From: a virus
Direction: 5' to 3' (one strand)
DNA length: 64,000 bases
IMG/VR virus record: IMGVR_UViG_3300042892_002528
Span: 1 to 64,000 of that record
This document shows, piece by piece, positions 1 to 7,022 of the stretch. Numbering within the stretch: the first letter of the stretch is position 1; each line of letters starts with the position of its first letter. A program made the translations under genes and the position numbers. Below the pieces are notes generated by a model, which was not told where the DNA came from, made no database searches, and was given only the letters and a program-made list of their open reading frames with translations.

Positions 1-1
1 A

Positions 2-193
2 GGCGTGATAGATAGTGGTTATCGTGACACAATTAAAGTTTTGTTAAAAAATATCGGTGATGACCCTTATAAAATTACAACTGGTGATAGAATTGCCCAG
101 TTGGTTATTCAGAAGGTTGAACTAGTAGGCTTTAAAGATATTTGGAACGACTCTACCCGAGGCACAGGAGGCTTCGGTTCAACAGGAACATAA
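2..193 (+). CDS. dut: dUTPase (dUTP diphosphatase), C-terminal part
   Basis: This is the 3' end of a trimeric dUTPase, which hydrolyses dUTP to dUMP and PPi, keeps uracil out of DNA and supplies dTMP synthesis. The reading frame is open to the left edge (the codons for G-V-I-D-S-G-Y-R begin at base 2), so the gene is cut by the window and the GTG at 5 is not its start. Three of the five family motifs are visible: motif 3 (GVIDSGYRD, with the substrate-contacting Asp and Tyr), motif 4 (GDRIAQLVI) and the glycine-rich C-terminal motif 5 (RGTGGFGSTG), which closes over the nucleotide. It is followed after 7 bases by nrdJ, making a nucleotide-metabolism pair. The identification rests on these family motifs. 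Confidence 0.93.
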   Translation, partial: GVIDSGYRDTIKVLLKNIGDDPYKITTGDRIAQLVIQKVELVGFKDIWNDSTRGTGGFGSTGT

Positions 194-200
194 GGAAATC

Positions 201-2165
201 ATGGCATTTAGCACAAGAGCGCAAGTAATAACACGTCGTACATATAATAGACCAACTTCAGACGACGGAAAACAATTTGAAACGTGGCAAGAAACAGTAG
301 CCCGAGTTATTGATCACCAAGAATGGTTGTGGCAACGTGCTGCAAAACGAGATTTAACAGATGTAGAATACGCAGAACTTTATGATCTTGAACAGCTGAT
401 GCTGGATCGTAAAGTAGCTATGAGTGGTCGTACACTTTGGTTAGGTGGCACAGACGTAGCTAAAACTCGTGAAGCATCACAATTTAATTGCAGCTTCACA
501 CACGTAGAAACTGTATATGACGTAGTAGACTGCTTATGGCTTTTACTACAAGGATGCGGAGTAGGATTTAAACCAATTGTTGGTACACTAAATGGTTTTT
601 CAAAGCCAATTAAAAATATCCGTGTAGTACGTAGTACTCGCACAGCTAAAGGTGGATTAGAACACAATGTTGAAACATTTGATCAAGAAACTAAGACATG
701 GACTATACAGGTTGGGGATTCTGCCGAAGCCTGGGCAAAATCTATCGGTAAGCTTATTGCTGGTAAGTATGCTGCTGATACTCTCGTACTCGACTTTAGT
801 CAGTTACGCCCTGCTGGGGAAAGGCTAAAAGGTTATGGGTGGATTTCAAGTGGAGACACTGCTATATCAACTGCATATGTGGCTATTGCAAACATCCTTA
901 ATGGCCGTGCTGATAGTTTACTTACTAGGATGGATATTCTCGACATTGTTAATCATCTTGGCACTATTCTTAGCAGTCGCCGTAGTGCAGAAATTGCTTT
1001 GTTCGACTATGGACAACCCGAATGGGAAGAATTTGCTGTAGCTAAAAAAGACTGGTGGTTGTACAATAACTCACACCGCCAACAATCTAACAATTCACTA
1101 GTATTTAAAGAAAAACCGCTAAAAGCTGACTTGCAAAAGATTTTTGATCTAATGCTAGAAGCAGGTGGATCAGAACCAGGATTTATCAATGAAGTTGAAG
1201 CTTTACGACGTGCCCCTTGGTTCAAAGGTGCAAATCCCTGTGTTGAAATATTGCTTGGAAATAAGTCCTTCTGTAACCTTACAGAAACAGATATTGCCAA
1301 GTTCAAAGGAGACACTGCAGGACTTCACAATGCCATTCGCTTGGCCGCTAGAGCCAACTACAGACAAACTTGCGTTAACTTACAAGACGGGATTCTACAA
1401 GAATCTTGGCACTTAAACAACTATTTTATGCGACTTTGCGGAGTTGGTTTAACAGGTATTGCTAAGCGCCCTGATATGAATGGTTACGACTATGAGTATT
1501 TGAAGCGTACTGCAACTGGTGCTGCTATTGGTATGGCACAAGAATTAGATTTGCCGTCACCTAAAAATATTACTTGTGTTAAGCCTAGTGGAACACTATC
1601 CAAAATTATGGATACCACAGAAGGAATTCACAAACCCCTAGGAAAGTATATTTTCAATAATGTCCAGTTCAGTAAATTTGATCCTATTGTTGAAGTATTG
1701 CGCGATGCTAATTATAACGTTGTTAATCACCCCACTGATGATAGCGGTGTACTTATTACATTCCCTGTTGAGTGGATTGATGTACCTTTCCATAAAGTTA
1801 GTGGAAAAGAAGTCAACCTTGACACAGCAATCGAACAGCTCGAAAAATACAAGTTAATCCAAACTTCGTGGACTCAGCAAAATACTTCAGTAACAATTAG
1901 TTATGACCCTAGCGAAGTTCCTGCAATTATTGATTGGCTTTTAGATAACTGGGATTGTTATGTGGGTGTTTCATTCATCTATCGTACTGATCCTACTAAA
2001 ACTGCTAAAGATCTCGGATACTTGTACTTACCACAAGAAGTTGTGGATGAGCAAACCTTCCGTACTTATGTTCAACAATTAAGCCCAGTAAGCCTAGAAA
2101 ATGCCAATAGTTTTGATGAAATTATGGGTGAAGAATGTGCTACAGGTGCTTGTCCAATTAGGTAA
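201..2165 (+). CDS. nrdJ: class II adenosylcobalamin-dependent ribonucleotide reductase (RTPR-like)
   Basis: This 654-residue reductase makes deoxyribonucleotides from ribonucleotides for phage DNA synthesis. It resembles the monomeric Lactobacillus-type triphosphate reductase. Visible residues are the first redox Cys in QFNCSF (Cys97), the loop N-P-C-V-E (Asn345, Cys347 as thiyl-radical Cys, Glu349), the partner Cys358 in SFCNL, and the C-terminal shuttle pair in CATGAC (Cys646/Cys651). No separate small subunit or NrdG activase lies nearby, which fits class II chemistry: it needs coenzyme B12 but no oxygen or iron-tyrosyl subunit. The ATG at 201 has AAGGAA upstream. It follows dut by 7 bases and precedes a 56-residue ORF, so the three are probably co-transcribed. 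Host B12 availability would limit its activity. Confidence 0.95.
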   Translation: MAFSTRAQVITRRTYNRPTSDDGKQFETWQETVARVIDHQEWLWQRAAKRDLTDVEYAELYDLEQLMLDRKVAMSGRTLWLGGTDVAKTREASQFNCSFTHVETVYDVVDCLWLLLQGCGVGFKPIVGTLNGFSKPIKNIRVVRSTRTAKGGLEHNVETFDQETKTWTIQVGDSAEAWAKSIGKLIAGKYAADTLVLDFSQLRPAGERLKGYGWISSGDTAISTAYVAIANILNGRADSLLTRMDILDIVNHLGTILSSRRSAEIALFDYGQPEWEEFAVAKKDWWLYNNSHRQQSNNSLVFKEKPLKADLQKIFDLMLEAGGSEPGFINEVEALRRAPWFKGANPCVEILLGNKSFCNLTETDIAKFKGDTAGLHNAIRLAARANYRQTCVNLQDGILQESWHLNNYFMRLCGVGLTGIAKRPDMNGYDYEYLKRTATGAAIGMAQELDLPSPKNITCVKPSGTLSKIMDTTEGIHKPLGKYIFNNVQFSKFDPIVEVLRDANYNVVNHPTDDSGVLITFPVEWIDVPFHKVSGKEVNLDTAIEQLEKYKLIQTSWTQQNTSVTISYDPSEVPAIIDWLLDNWDCYVGVSFIYRTDPTKTAKDLGYLYLPQEVVDEQTFRTYVQQLSPVSLENANSFDEIMGEECATGACPIR

Positions 2166-2167
2166 AT

Positions 2168-2338
2168 ATGGAAGTAACTAAAGACACAGTACTGAAACTT
2201 GAATTGACTATTGAGGAAACAAATCACGTATTAGCAGGATTACAAGAGTTATCTGCTAAAATTTGTAACCCTCTTACAGTTAAGATTCAAAAACAGGCAA
2301 ACGAACAGTTGCCCAAAACAGAAACTCCCAAGGAGTAG
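2168..2338 (+). CDS. small hypothetical protein (56 aa)
   Basis: A short ORF starts at ATG 2168, 2 bases after the nrdJ stop, and ends at TAG 2336-2338. The product begins MEVTKDTVLKLELTIEETN and looks mainly helical and charged, with one Cys and no membrane segment or signal. It is the last gene before a strong terminator, so it belongs to the dut-nrdJ transcript. I do not recognise a family. Position and close spacing support it as a real gene, but no function can be assigned. Confidence 0.7.
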   Translation: MEVTKDTVLKLELTIEETNHVLAGLQELSAKICNPLTVKIQKQANEQLPKTETPKE

Positions 2339-2344
2339 ACAAAG

Positions 2345-2378
2345 AAGCCCCCAAGTTTAACAGCTTGGGGGCTTTTTT
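2345..2378 (+). terminator. intrinsic terminator after nrdJ operon
   Basis: A perfect 10-bp stem (AGCCCCCAAG / CTTGGGGGCT) with an 8-base loop is followed by TTTTTT. It begins 7 bases after the stop of the 56-residue ORF and ends the dut-nrdJ transcript. Confidence 0.93.
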
Positions 2379-2384
2379 CTATTT

Positions 2385-2468
2385 GGAACATAATTTTTCA
2401 GTAACTTGCATTTTAATTCCTGTAGCCGTAAAACTTGGGTTGTACTGGAATACCAACCATGCTATAAT
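2385..2468 (+). promoter_or_regulatory. sigma70-type promoter 1 with conserved upstream box
   Basis: The -35 is TTGTAC (2440-2445), followed by a 17-base spacer and -10 TATAAT (2463-2468). The 55 bases upstream contain GGAACATAATTT, AGTAACTTGCATTT and TCCTGTA. These recur without any indel exactly 403 bases downstream in promoter 2. Position and conservation suggest an activator or UP-like element shared by the two transcription units. It drives the 85-residue ORF at 2502. Confidence 0.85.
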
Positions 2469-2501
2469 ATTAGCAATTCATAAACTTTTAAAGGATAAAT
2501 T

Positions 2502-2759
2502 ATGATAAAACATTACTGGGTTTATAAATACAATGATACCCCTGACAGCGATAGCGTAGAGTATAACGACGAAGCTACTATGGTTGAAAATAATCTAGAA
2601 ACTATGAGACGCGCTATAGAAGGTATAGATGAAGTAATTAATGACAAAGACAATGTGCCTGAATGGGTACAAGAAAAAATTGCTGTAACTAAATCAATGT
2701 TAACTAGTGTTTGGAACTACCTGCAATCAAAACAAAACGGCAAAAAACAAATGTATTAA
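2502..2759 (+). CDS. small conserved phage-type protein (85 aa)
   Basis: The product is acidic and soluble, with no signal or membrane segment. Residues from about 52 on (N-V-P-E-W-V-Q-E-K-I, then a helix ending V-W-N-Y-L) resemble a short motif I associate with small proteins of aquatic phages in which 'PEWVQ-K' is followed by an amphipathic helix and 'YL'. That is memory of a family pattern, not a search result. AAAGGA sits 6 bases before the ATG. It has its own promoter (promoter 1), and promoter 2 follows it, so it may be a monocistronic early or middle gene. Function unknown. Confidence 0.75.
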   Translation: MIKHYWVYKYNDTPDSDSVEYNDEATMVENNLETMRRAIEGIDEVINDKDNVPEWVQEKIAVTKSMLTSVWNYLQSKQNGKKQMY

Positions 2760-2787
2760 TTTTTTGCTTTAGTGGGTTTGTACTGGC

Positions 2788-2871
2788 GGAACATAATTTC
2801 TTAGTAACTTGCATTTCTACTCCTGTAACCAGAAAATTAAGGTTGTGCTAGAGTATCAAACAGTGTATAAT
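2788..2871 (+). promoter_or_regulatory. sigma70-type promoter 2, paralogous to promoter 1
   Basis: The -35 is TTGTGC (2843-2848), followed by a 17-base spacer and -10 TATAAT (2866-2871). The whole 84-base block aligns gaplessly with 2385-2468, with roughly three quarters identity. Identity is strongest in the upstream boxes, not the spacer. It drives the 289-residue gene and possibly the fibre genes beyond the leaky terminator at 3830. Confidence 0.85.
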
Positions 2872-2876
2872 TATCA

Positions 2877-2900
2877 CAGTTGCCAAGGTTTTGGTAACTG
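2877..2900 (+). promoter_or_regulatory. 5'-UTR hairpin at predicted transcript start
   Basis: A 10-bp stem (CAGTTGCCAA / TTGGTAACTG, one G-T pair) with a GGTT loop begins 6 bases after the promoter 2 -10 box, so it would form the very 5' end of the mRNA. No U tract follows, so it is not a terminator. An mRNA-stabilising 5' stem is the likeliest role. Confidence 0.6.
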
Positions 2901-2940
2901 CGCGTGATACGCATTATCATTTCTGCTTTAAAGGAATTAT

Positions 2941-3810
2941 ATGGCAGATGAGAATGGCGTACCAGGTACAGATGCAGTAAATGGTACTGCAGCGTATAAT
3001 ATGAGTGCGCTTCAAAATAAAATTGATCAAGCTAATAACTACTATTCAAAAGTTATGGCAGAGATTACAAAACTAAAGGATACAAAAATGGCAGATATTA
3101 TGACTCCAACAATCCCAATGATGATGGGTGGCGGTGGCGGTGACGGTTTATTCGGTAGCGGCGGTGGCGGTGGATTGATCGGTGGATTGATCTTGGGAAG
3201 TTTGTTACGCAACAACGGTAATTTGTTGGGCGGTGACGGCGCAGGCGGAGCTGCGGGTGCAGTGTTGCGCAGCCCTCCAGAGCAAGTAACAGCTAATATG
3301 AGCTTAATGCAAGCTATCGGCATGGTAGATAAATCAGTAGCAGTAAATGCTGCAGCTTTTGAAGCTAGTCAAGCTACGCAAAGCTTAGGCTTGACAACTC
3401 AGTTTAATAACCAAACTGCTGCGTTATCAACACAATTAATGAATCTTAATAACGAAGTAATGGAAAACCGTTATGAGTTATCAAGAGATATTAGCAATGA
3501 TGGCGAGAAAACTCGTGCATTGATTGTTGCACAATACGAAGCTACATTAAATCGTCAGTTGACAGATGCAAATGCAGAAATTGTTGCGCTAAGAAATCGT
3601 TCAGCACTTGATTCGGCTGCTAGCGGTATTACTCTTACAAATACCAATAACATCAACCAGATGCAACAACAGCAACAACAACAAGCACAGTATGCACAAT
3701 TGGCTCACTTAATCTACGGATTAGGCCAAAACATCACAAACGGTGCAATTAATGTTGGAAGCGGTACATTGACTGCTAACCCAGTAAACACAAATACTGC
3801 TATTCGCTAA
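2941..3810 (+). CDS. glycine- and glutamine-rich coiled-coil protein, possible structural protein
   Basis: The product has 289 residues. Residues about 20-50 are helical. A methionine/glycine-rich stretch follows at about 58-105 (IPMMMGGGGGDG, then GGLIGGLILGSLL, which could insert in or lie on a membrane). A long alanine/glutamine/asparagine-rich helical region (about 115-220) leads to a poly-Q tract near 240 and an Asn/Thr-rich tail. No enzyme motif is visible. It has a strong promoter, a 5' hairpin, an AAAGGAATT ribosome site and its own terminator, all signs of high expression. A virion-associated, scaffold-like or DNA-ejection-related role is possible but only inferred. I do not recognise a family. 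Confidence 0.6.
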   Translation: MADENGVPGTDAVNGTAAYNMSALQNKIDQANNYYSKVMAEITKLKDTKMADIMTPTIPMMMGGGGGDGLFGSGGGGGLIGGLILGSLLRNNGNLLGGDGAGGAAGAVLRSPPEQVTANMSLMQAIGMVDKSVAVNAAAFEASQATQSLGLTTQFNNQTAALSTQLMNLNNEVMENRYELSRDISNDGEKTRALIVAQYEATLNRQLTDANAEIVALRNRSALDSAASGITLTNTNNINQMQQQQQQQAQYAQLAHLIYGLGQNITNGAINVGSGTLTANPVNTNTAIR

Positions 3811-3826
3811 TATTTAGTGTAATTTT

Positions 3827-3861
3827 AAGCCCTCTCAGTCACGAGCCGAGGGGGCTTTTTT
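3827..3861 (+). terminator. intrinsic terminator
   Basis: Stem AAGCCCTCTC / GAGGGGGCTT (one mismatch), 11-base loop, then TTTTTT. It lies just after the 289-residue gene. The mismatch may allow read-through into the fibre genes that start 15 bases later and have no evident promoter of their own. Confidence 0.85.
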
Positions 3862-3875
3862 ATTAAGGAGATTTT

Positions 3876-4370
3876 ATGGTTTATCCAGAACAAACACAAA
3901 CACAAGGACCATTAGGGCAGAGTCAAATGCAAAGGCTACCTCCTTTACTTCCTCCTCTTTTTCCAATATTTCCTGTAATTCCTGATCACGACTTATTTAT
4001 AAATAGTATTATTGGTACAGGAATTCCTGGCCCTCCAGGACCTCCCGGCCCACAAGGTCCAACAGGTCCACAAGGCCCGCCAGGAATTCCAGGTTTAGTG
4101 CCTGTTACAGAAATAACTACTACACCTTTTACAGCTGACTTAACAGACTACTATCTAGCAGTAGATGTACCAACAGCGGCTAGTGTAATACTACCAGTAT
4201 CACCTACTGGAACAGTATTTGTTATAAAAGATATTGACGGAGACGCAGTTACGAATCCCATTACTGTTACTGCATCAACAACTATTGACGGTTCCGCTAA
4301 TGCTGTAATTAACTCAAATTATGGTAGTATTACCTTAATTTTTAATGGTACAGAATGGAATATAGTATGA
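3876..4370 (+). CDS. short collagen-like appendage protein (164 aa)
   Basis: Order: a proline/leucine-rich N-terminus (about 20-45), a short collagen-like Gly-X-Y run (about 48-72, G-P-P-G-P-P-G-P-Q-G...), and a C-terminal beta domain (about 80-164). The last 55 residues follow a pattern: F-V-I-K-D, then N-P-I-T-V-T, then T-I-D-G, then Y-G-S-I, then N-G-T-E-W-N. The same C-terminal pattern is present in the proteins at 4918 and 5337, so the three are paralogs in this domain. Collagen repeats trimerise, so a trimeric fibre or capsid decoration is plausible. AAGGAG precedes the ATG; the stop overlaps the next start (ATGA). Confidence 0.7.
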   Translation: MVYPEQTQTQGPLGQSQMQRLPPLLPPLFPIFPVIPDHDLFINSIIGTGIPGPPGPPGPQGPTGPQGPPGIPGLVPVTEITTTPFTADLTDYYLAVDVPTAASVILPVSPTGTVFVIKDIDGDAVTNPITVTASTTIDGSANAVINSNYGSITLIFNGTEWNIV

Positions 4371-4918
4371 GTTATAAAGCACCACTAGCCTCAACAGCTG
4401 ACTATGGATTAATGAAAGTAGGTACAGGATTAAGTGTAACTGATGGAACTGTTAGCGCATCAACAGGCTTACTTAACTACGGTTTCTTTACTGATGGTAC
4501 ACAAATCAATCCTGTTGCTGACACAGTTAATCTTATCACTTTTAATAATACTGGACCAGCAAATGGAGTTAGCATAGTTGCAGGTACTCAACTTACTGTT
4601 GCTAATGCTGGAACTTATAATACAGTATTCACGCTGAATGTTAATAAAACTTCTGGAGGCTCAAGTACCATTACAATTTGGATGCGTCTTAATGGAGTTG
4701 ATATTGTAGGCTCAACTCAAGACTTGATTTTAACAGGCGCATTAGATACAGTTTTTGTAACAGGTAATTTTACCCTAAATATTCCTGCAGGCGGTAACGT
4801 AGAGCTGTGCTGGAGCAGCGCAGACATTACCATGCAGTTATTAGCATTACCACCAAGAGTTCTACCACTCAGACCTTCAGGTTCTAGCGCAAAAGTAACC
4901 CTAACAAGGATTTCATAA
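4367..4918 (+). CDS. fibre protein with TNF/C1q-like jelly-roll domain (183 aa)
   Basis: I start this at ATG 4367, overlapping the previous stop as ATGA, rather than at the ATG 12 bases upstream. The N-terminus (S-T-A-D-Y-G-L-M-K-V-G-T-G-L) is a pattern common at segment joints of phage fibres. Residues about 35-183 look like a BclA/C1q/TNF-like jelly roll: alternating beta strands with F-N-N-T-G, A-G-T-Y and I-P-A-G-G. Such domains form tight trimers and bind surface glycans. It sits in a translationally coupled block (ATGA before, TAATG after) with two paralogous beta-domain proteins. The fold assignment comes from sequence texture only. Confidence 0.65.
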   Translation: MSYKAPLASTADYGLMKVGTGLSVTDGTVSASTGLLNYGFFTDGTQINPVADTVNLITFNNTGPANGVSIVAGTQLTVANAGTYNTVFTLNVNKTSGGSSTITIWMRLNGVDIVGSTQDLILTGALDTVFVTGNFTLNIPAGGNVELCWSSADITMQLLALPPRVLPLRPSGSSAKVTLTRIS

Positions 4919-5295
4919 TGTCCTCAAATCTAACTACAAAAATTGTAACTACAACTCCATACAATGTTTTAAATACTGACGAAGTAATTTTTATTAACAT
5001 AACATCAGGTTTTGCTTCTGTTATATTACCTTCATCTGGTAATGCAACTGGAGAAGATTGCTGTGGAAATAAAGATAAAGATAAAGATGATGATGATGAT
5101 AAAAAGTCCAATTCAAACGTATTAAAACGTAGTTTTTATATCAAAGATTTCAGCGGCACTGCTGCAACCAATACAATTACCATTACATCAGCAGGAGGAA
5201 AAACCATTGACGGCAATCCCTTTGCACTGATAAATGGAGGATACGCCCATATACAAGTAGTATATGATGGTACAAACTGGAAGATTATAGGATAA
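4918..5295 (+). CDS. small beta-domain appendage protein with acidic linker (125 aa)
   Basis: The start overlaps the previous stop (TAATG). Residues 1-45 form a beta strand module; residues about 46-66 hold a Cys pair (D-C-C-G-N) and a Lys/Asp-rich linker (DKDKDDDDDKK). Residues 70-125 repeat the F-x-I-K-D ... I-T-I-T ... T-I-D-G ... G-T-N-W pattern shared with the proteins at 3876 and 5337. The acidic linker interrupts the domain and is absent from the other two copies. Probably a structural or appendage protein; no enzymatic residues are seen. Confidence 0.65.
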   Translation: MSSNLTTKIVTTTPYNVLNTDEVIFINITSGFASVILPSSGNATGEDCCGNKDKDKDDDDDKKSNSNVLKRSFYIKDFSGTAATNTITITSAGGKTIDGNPFALINGGYAHIQVVYDGTNWKIIG

Positions 5296-5336
5296 TCTTT
5301 CCAAATAAAATTAGTCAATTTCACAAAAGGAAAATT

Positions 5337-5738
5337 ATGTCATATACAAATAACCCTACCTCAATCCTAGCCGGATCAGGTATTACCGTAGCTCCAACAA
5401 CAGGTACAGGAGCTAATACAATAACCATCAGCGCAAGCGGCGGTGGATTTGTTGATATTAGAACTGCCGTTGCAACTCCTATTACAGTAGTTGCTGCAAC
5501 CGATAACGTCATTGACGTAGCAGTGCCTGGGCCAGTAGCCGTTGCAGTAACTTTACCCGCAGGCGTATTAGGTCAACAATTTACAATTAAAGATGGATTA
5601 GGATTAGCAGCGCCTGCAACCCCTATTACTATTACACCAACTGCCGGTACTATTGATGGTGCAGCTACTGCAACCATCAATGCACCTTATGGTTCATTAA
5701 CTTTTGTGTATAACGGTACACAGTGGCTAATCTTATAA
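5337..5738 (+). CDS. small beta-domain appendage protein (133 aa)
   Basis: This is the third member of the local paralogous set. The N-terminus (N-P-T-S-I-L-A-G-S-G-I-T) looks like a fibre joint. Residues about 78-133 give the shared pattern F-T-I-K-D, T-P-I-T-I-T-P, T-I-D-G, Y-G-S-L, N-G-T-Q-W. AAAGGA precedes the ATG. It is followed after 4 bases by the Dps-like gene and probably shares its transcript. Assigned as a virion appendage by similarity to its neighbours; exact location in the particle is unknown. Confidence 0.65.
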   Translation: MSYTNNPTSILAGSGITVAPTTGTGANTITISASGGGFVDIRTAVATPITVVAATDNVIDVAVPGPVAVAVTLPAGVLGQQFTIKDGLGLAAPATPITITPTAGTIDGAATATINAPYGSLTFVYNGTQWLIL

Positions 5739-5742
5739 TTCT

Positions 5743-6183
5743 ATGGAAGAATTAAACAAAGCACTTAAATGTGCATTTGCTACTACTTATGCATTTTTAG
5801 TAAAAGCGGAAAACTTTCACTGGAATGTAACTGGCAGTGACTTTTTACAATATCACGAACTTTTTGGTAAAATATACGATGAAGTTGAAGATGAACTAGA
5901 TGACTTTGCTGAAAAACTGCGAGCGCACAGTATTTACGTGCCTGCTAGTTTTACACAGCTTAAAGACCACTCTACAATTACAGATACCTTAGAAGTATTA
6001 CCAAAAAATGAAATGGTACGTACTTTATATATAGACAATATTAAAGTACACGACTGTTTGTTACTAGCTTATCAACTTGCCGAAGCTAATAAATATCCAG
6101 GATTAGGTGCGTTTTTAAGTGAACGCATTGATGCACACCATAAACATGGTTGGATGCTTTTTTCAAGTATGCAACCAACATGA
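5743..6183 (+). CDS. dps: Dps-like ferroxidase / DNA-protection protein
   Basis: This 146-residue protein belongs to the Dps/ferritin-like superfamily. Dps dodecamers oxidise Fe(II) with peroxide, store iron and can coat DNA. All four conserved ferroxidase ligands are present with family spacing: His26 (in N-F-H-W-N-V-T-G), His38, Asp53 and Glu57, i.e. +12, +15 and +4 as in E. coli Dps. The C-terminus carries H-H-K-H-G rather than the usual basic N-terminal DNA-binding tail, which is short here (M-E-E-L-N-K-A-L-K). It is the last gene of the plus-strand block, just before the bidirectional terminator. Protection of phage or host DNA from oxidative damage, or iron handling, is inferred. Confidence 0.85.
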   Translation: MEELNKALKCAFATTYAFLVKAENFHWNVTGSDFLQYHELFGKIYDEVEDELDDFAEKLRAHSIYVPASFTQLKDHSTITDTLEVLPKNEMVRTLYIDNIKVHDCLLLAYQLAEANKYPGLGAFLSERIDAHHKHGWMLFSSMQPT

Positions 6184-6226
6184 AAAAAGCCCCTACAGAT
6201 TGCTCTGTAGGGGCTTTTTTTTTTTT
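6183..6226. terminator. bidirectional intrinsic terminator between convergent operons
   Basis: Perfect stem AAAAAAGCCCCTACAGA / TCTGTAGGGGCTTTTTT with a TTGC loop and T tracts on both strands. It closes the plus-strand block (dps stop at 6183) and the minus-strand phoH transcript (stop at 6257). Confidence 0.96.
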
Positions 6227-6256
6227 ATTTACGAAGTTTATACATTTCTGCCATAG

Positions 6257-6943
6257 TTAGTCTCGATAAGCTAAAATAATTTGTTTACACATTTTAGATC
6301 TAACAATATCGTCATCCATAAATCTAACGACTTCAATGTCTGGGATACAGTCTAGCCTGTGAATTGCGTCTGATAGTCCTGAATCAGGAATATCGCTTTG
6401 ATCTACATCCCCTGATATAATCATTTTACAGTTTTTACCAATGCGTGATAAAAGCATTTTCATTTCTTCTTTAGTAGCATTTTGTGCTTCATCTAAAAGA
6501 ACGATGCAATTATCAAATGTTGCACCTCGCATAAAGCCCAGTGGTTTAGGCTCAATTGTTTTTGCTTTTAGTGCGTACTCATAGAAACCTTTTCCTAGGC
6601 TACGAGTAAACACATTGTCAAAAGGTTCTAGATAAGGAGCATATTTCTCCTCTAGTGTACCTGGTAAAAATCCTAGCCCACGTCCTGTTTCTACGTTGGG
6701 TCTAGTCAGAATTATTTTCTGAATACGTCTATGAAAGAGTTCTCCCGCAGCATAAGTTGCTGCTACATACGTCTTACCTGTTCCAGCACTTCCTACACCA
6801 AATACTATTTGATTAGATTGAATTGCTCTTAGATACTCTGCCTGTATAAAGTTTAAAGGTTTTACATCAGTAAATCCATACTCTACTGGGTTACGTTCCA
6901 ATTGAATTACATTGTCGCGTCTTGCTCTTTTACCACTTGCCAT
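6257..6943 (-). CDS. phoH: PhoH-family ATPase
   Basis: A 228-residue P-loop ATPase of the PhoH family. The Walker A is G-S-A-G-T-G-K-T (residues about 51-58) and the Walker B is I-V-L-L-D-E-A-Q-N, followed by the family Q-S-D and sensor-like residues in I-S-G-D-V-D-Q-S-D. Length and domain extent match the compact phage/bacterial PhoH core. phoH is widespread in aquatic phages; its role (RNA or phosphate metabolism) is unsettled. It is the last gene on the minus strand and has a private consensus promoter upstream, so it can be expressed apart from the late operon. The ATG has AAGGAAG upstream. Confidence 0.93.
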   Translation of the reverse strand: MASGKRARRDNVIQLERNPVEYGFTDVKPLNFIQAEYLRAIQSNQIVFGVGSAGTGKTYVAATYAAGELFHRRIQKIILTRPNVETGRGLGFLPGTLEEKYAPYLEPFDNVFTRSLGKGFYEYALKAKTIEPKPLGFMRGATFDNCIVLLDEAQNATKEEMKMLLSRIGKNCKMIISGDVDQSDIPDSGLSDAIHRLDCIPDIEVVRFMDDDIVRSKMCKQIILAYRD

Positions 6944-6970
6944 AAACTTCCTTGTAAGGTTGATAAAATT

Positions 6971-7014
6971 GGTCTGCCTGTTTATATTATAGCAGACCTA
7001 GGTTTGCTTGTCAA
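6971..7014 (-). promoter_or_regulatory. consensus sigma70 promoter of phoH with flanking inverted repeat
   Basis: On the minus strand -35 TTGACA (7009-7014), a 17-base spacer and -10 TATAAT (6986-6991) match the consensus exactly. A perfect 7-bp inverted repeat (GGTCTGC at the -10 upstream edge, GCAGACC at 6971-6977) brackets the -10 box and transcription start. It could be an operator or a 5' hairpin. Confidence 0.9.
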
Positions 7015-7022
7015 ATATAAAT

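Noticed and set aside
4355-4918. ATG 4355 as start of the jelly-roll fibre protein
   Set aside because: ATG 4367 forms an ATGA overlap with the previous stop, the coupling pattern used throughout the window.
5050-5105. Acidic D-K-D-K-D-D-D-D-D-K stretch as a protease-cleavage tag or vector contamination
   Set aside because: It is in frame within a coupled phage gene with matching codon use and no vector sequence around it; most likely a natural linker.
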